From: Planctomycetaceae bacterium | Lineage (GTDB): Bacteria > Planctomycetota > Planctomycetia > Pirellulales > Pirellulaceae | Assembly (NCBI GenBank): GCA_007695205.1 | Contig: REEF01000372.1 | Span: 1 to 8,263, forward strand | Length of the DNA: 8,263 nt | Direction of reading: 5' to 3' | Shown: piece after piece, positions 6,776 to 8,263 of the stretch | How positions within the stretch are numbered: the first letter of the stretch is position 1 | Layout: each line of letters begins with the position of its first letter | The notes under the pieces: generated by a model | What the model saw: only the letters and a program-made list of their open reading frames with translations | Told to the model about the DNA's origin: nothing | Databases searched by the model: none | Program-made: the position numbers and the translations under genes

Positions 6776-6867
6776 CTGTCAGAAAAGGGGTCTGACCCTT
6801 TGGAGGGCACGCTGAAAGCTCCAAAAATACGGTGTGCCCGGAGAGGGTCAGACCCCTTTTCTGACAG
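6776..6867. repeat. 92-base inverted repeat with perfect 24-base arms (REPIN-like)
   Basis: The arms 6776-6799 and 6844-6867 are perfect reverse complements over 24 bases. Each arm contains its own palindrome, GGGTCTGACCC or its complement, next to an AAAAGGGG run. In the 44-base centre, GGGCAC (6805-6810) can pair with GTGCCC (6834-6839), so the whole element folds into one long hairpin with a small internal loop. This is again the pattern of two inverted REP-like units, but the sequence differs from that of the element at 518-600. I remember AAAAGGGGTCTGACCC-type repeats as frequent in planctomycetes; this needs a search. It sits 65 bases upstream of the binding-protein start and upstream of the divergent plus-strand gene, so it may influence either gene. 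It is not a plausible terminator for either neighbouring gene. Confidence 0.8.
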
Positions 6868-6935
6868 CGCCTAATGTTTAGCCTACCGAATCGTCCACAA
6901 ACCGTCAAGAATGATCCGGCTTCGGTCGGGATTGT

Positions 6936-6969
6936 CCCCGTAGACGGGGTGTCGAGTCTTTGGTATTAC
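6936..6969 (+). promoter_or_regulatory. Possible promoter with palindrome over the -35 box
   Basis: TAGACG (6941-6946) and TATTAC (6964-6969), 17 bases apart, each match four of six positions of the sigma-70 consensus. They would place transcription start about 22 bases before the ATG at 6998. The -35 box lies within the palindrome CCCCGTAGACGGGG (6936-6949), which could be an operator or a chance hairpin. The match is modest and planctomycete promoters often deviate from this consensus, so this is only a candidate. Confidence 0.25.
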
Positions 6970-6997
6970 GGAATTGGGCCGGGAGAGTTCGATAACT

Positions 6998-7864
6998 ATG
7001 AAGATTCCCAAATACTGGGCCAAGGCGACGCTGCAAGAGACCGACGTCGATGGGCACAAGATCACGTTCTCCTGCTGGCGCTGGGCTGACGACAGCCAGA
7101 CGCAAGCGGAACAGGCTGCTCGGGCCGCGGCAACGCGAGCGATCGCCAATCTGTTGGGCGGCGTCCGACTAGATCGCTATGAATATGGGCAGTGTCCGTT
7201 ACGTGAACAGGTGTTGAACCAAGTATGCGGCGCTGACGGCAACCCGATGATCGCTGTGACGCGAAACCGGTACGGGGCGATTGTGCTCAATGCAGCTCGA
7301 GCAGCCTTTATCGATCTGGATTTTCCGCCGATATCTGCCGTAGGACAGGTCAGCCGGTTATTCGCATGGCTTTTGGGCAAGCCGAAGGTGTCCTTCCAGA
7401 CTCAGCATGAATCTGAGATTCGCAACCAAATTGAGCAATTCATCGCCTCACGTCCCAAATTGGGGTTCCGCATCTACCGAACCTATGCGGGGATGCGAGC
7501 CCTGGCTACCAGCGGTTTGTTCAACCCCACGGCGTCAGAAACCATCGAAATGTTGAAGCAATTGAACGCCGACCCGCTGTACATCCGGCTGTGCAGGGGG
7601 CAAGGCTGTTTTCGCGCCAGGCTCAGCCCCAAACCTTGGCGGTGCAGTTGCCAGCCGAACCGAGTCGCCTGGCCGTGGGAGGATGAAGACGCTCGAGTGC
7701 GTTTCGAGCGATGGGAAGCCAACTATGCCGCGAGTCAGAAGCGGTATGCCACCTGCCGGTTCGTCGCAGCGGTCGGCAATCCCCAGATCCATCCCGAACT
7801 ATCGTCCATGATTCAACTGCACGATCAAGCCACGCGCTGCCATGAAAACCTGCCGCTCGCCTGA
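6998..7864 (+). CDS. Conserved-looking hypothetical protein, 288 aa
   Basis: A soluble protein of unknown function, with no signal peptide or membrane helix. The ATG at 6998 (MKIPKYWAKA) is preferred over an upstream in-frame TTG at 6974, because GGGAGAG (6981-6987) lies ten bases before it and the sequence from this Met looks like the family's start as I remember it. Visible features are FSCWRW (24-29), a short DxD-type motif FIDLDFPP (104-111), GFRIYRTYAGMRALAT (156-171), and a Cys/Arg-rich block from LCRGQGCFRARL (198-209) to PKPWRCSC (211-218), which could bind a metal. I recall similar proteins, with the same order of motifs, as uncharacterised entries in planctomycetes, but no established function. 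It diverges from the transporter operon and converges with the propeller gene, so it is probably a single-gene unit. The DxD-then-basic-strand order faintly recalls primase or nucleotidyltransferase folds, but this is weak. Confidence 0.85.
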   Translation: MKIPKYWAKATLQETDVDGHKITFSCWRWADDSQTQAEQAARAAATRAIANLLGGVRLDRYEYGQCPLREQVLNQVCGADGNPMIAVTRNRYGAIVLNAARAAFIDLDFPPISAVGQVSRLFAWLLGKPKVSFQTQHESEIRNQIEQFIASRPKLGFRIYRTYAGMRALATSGLFNPTASETIEMLKQLNADPLYIRLCRGQGCFRARLSPKPWRCSCQPNRVAWPWEDEDARVRFERWEANYAASQKRYATCRFVAAVGNPQIHPELSSMIQLHDQATRCHENLPLA

Positions 7865-7888
7865 CCGCCGAATATGCTGATCCCGCTC

Positions 7889-7902
7889 GCTTGCTGGCAA
7901 GC
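7889..7902. terminator. Small hairpin between two convergent genes
   Basis: GCTTGC and GCAAGC flank a TG centre, so a five-pair stem with a CTGG loop can form between the ends of the plus-strand hypothetical gene and the minus-strand propeller gene. It would serve either direction, but there is no T-tract on either side, and GCAAGC recurs at 7910-7915 as an alternative partner. A role in termination is suggested mainly by position. Confidence 0.25.
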
Positions 7903-7917
7903 AGCTCAGGCAAGCCG

Positions 7918-8262
7918 TCAAGGGTGACTGCCCAAACAATACAAGGCCTGACGTGTGCGAATGTACAAATGACCGGCGGCGGCGACGGGCGAGGCGAGTG
8001 TCTCGTCGTCCAGCTTGTTCTCGGCGATCTTGCGGAACTCGCGCGATGCCTCGACAACGGTCGTCAGTCCGCTGACGTTCTGGAAGTAAATCCGCCCGGC
8101 GGCGGCCAACGGCGAGGCTCGATACTGACCCGGCAAGCGTTCACGCCATACCACACCCCCCGTCTCGGTGTCCAACGCGGTGGCAAAACCATCGTTGGTA
8201 ACGAAGAAGAGCAGATCCCGATAAACAACCGGAGTGGAACTGTCCGAAGTACCCCGATCATA
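7918..8262 (-). CDS. C-terminal part of a PQQ/BamB-like beta-propeller protein (start outside window)
   Basis: The frame is open from the right edge and ends at a TGA (7920-7918), giving 114 visible residues. An in-frame TTG at 8175 is not the start, because clear propeller sequence continues upstream of it to the edge. Three blade-like repeats share a pattern of S-x-P or A-S-P, then G or R plus hydrophobic strand residues: SSTPVVYRDLLFFV, ASPLAAAGRIYF and ASPVAAAGHLYI. The first is followed by ALDTETGGVVWRE, a textbook PQQ-like repeat motif. The chain ends soon after the last strand pair (ALYCLGSHP), as expected for the closing blade. Proteins of this kind are usually exported and are either quinoprotein enzymes or structural propellers such as BamB. 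The catalytic part, if any, is not visible, so the function remains open. Confidence 0.88.
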   Translation of the reverse strand, partial: YDRGTSDSSTPVVYRDLLFFVTNDGFATALDTETGGVVWRERLPGQYRASPLAAAGRIYFQNVSGLTTVVEASREFRKIAENKLDDETLASPVAAAGHLYIRTRQALYCLGSHP

Positions 8263-8263
8263 G

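Noticed and set aside
4618..6795. A 725-codon plus-strand open frame opposite the binding-protein gene.
   Set aside because: It lies antisense to a clear family-5 binding protein and reads as low-complexity His/Arg/Val-rich sequence, as expected for the complement of a GC-rich gene.
8064..8261. Minus-strand 65-codon frame at the right edge.
   Set aside because: It overlaps the beta-propeller coding frame, which has clear repeated blade motifs; this one has none.

Overview
The window is GC-rich bacterial DNA. Its main content is one operon on the minus strand encoding a peptide-type ABC importer. Features that together suggest a planctomycete, perhaps of the Rhodopirellula/Pirellula group, are the strongly enlarged permeases, the short palindromic intergenic repeats, the PQQ-type propeller protein and a hypothetical protein of a type I associate with planctomycetes. 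This assignment is inference; no rRNA or other marker is present.

Layout from left to right: (1) the C-terminal end of an unrecognised plus-strand gene (3-161). (2) A 444-base gap (162-605) with one possible 24-codon ORF (355-429) and an 83-base hairpin repeat built from two inverted, internally palindromic arms (518-600). A second short repeat-like hairpin (608-631) follows directly and encodes the last residues of the ATPase gene. (3) The transporter operon, read right to left: substrate-binding lipoprotein (6711-4879), OppB-type permease (4790-2973), OppC-type permease (2973-1714) and OppD-type ATPase (1649-606). (4) A divergent intergenic region (6712-6997) holding a second, unrelated inverted repeat with perfect 24-base arms (6776-6867) and a possible promoter. 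(5) A plus-strand hypothetical protein (6998-7864). (6) A short convergent gap, then the C-terminal end of a minus-strand PQQ/BamB-like beta-propeller protein that runs off the right edge.

How the genes work together: the lipoprotein should capture a peptide-like ligand outside the cytoplasmic membrane and deliver it to the OppB-OppC channel, which is driven by the OppD ATPase. The second ATPase (OppF) usual for this family is not here. OppB is about twice the usual length, because roughly 265 residues are inserted in the external loop after its first membrane helix. OppC carries an extra segment with two additional predicted membrane helices. These insertions are the most notable biology in the window. 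I found no evidence for a defence system, CRISPR array, prophage, insertion sequence or RNA gene, and no clear case for a wholly new system.
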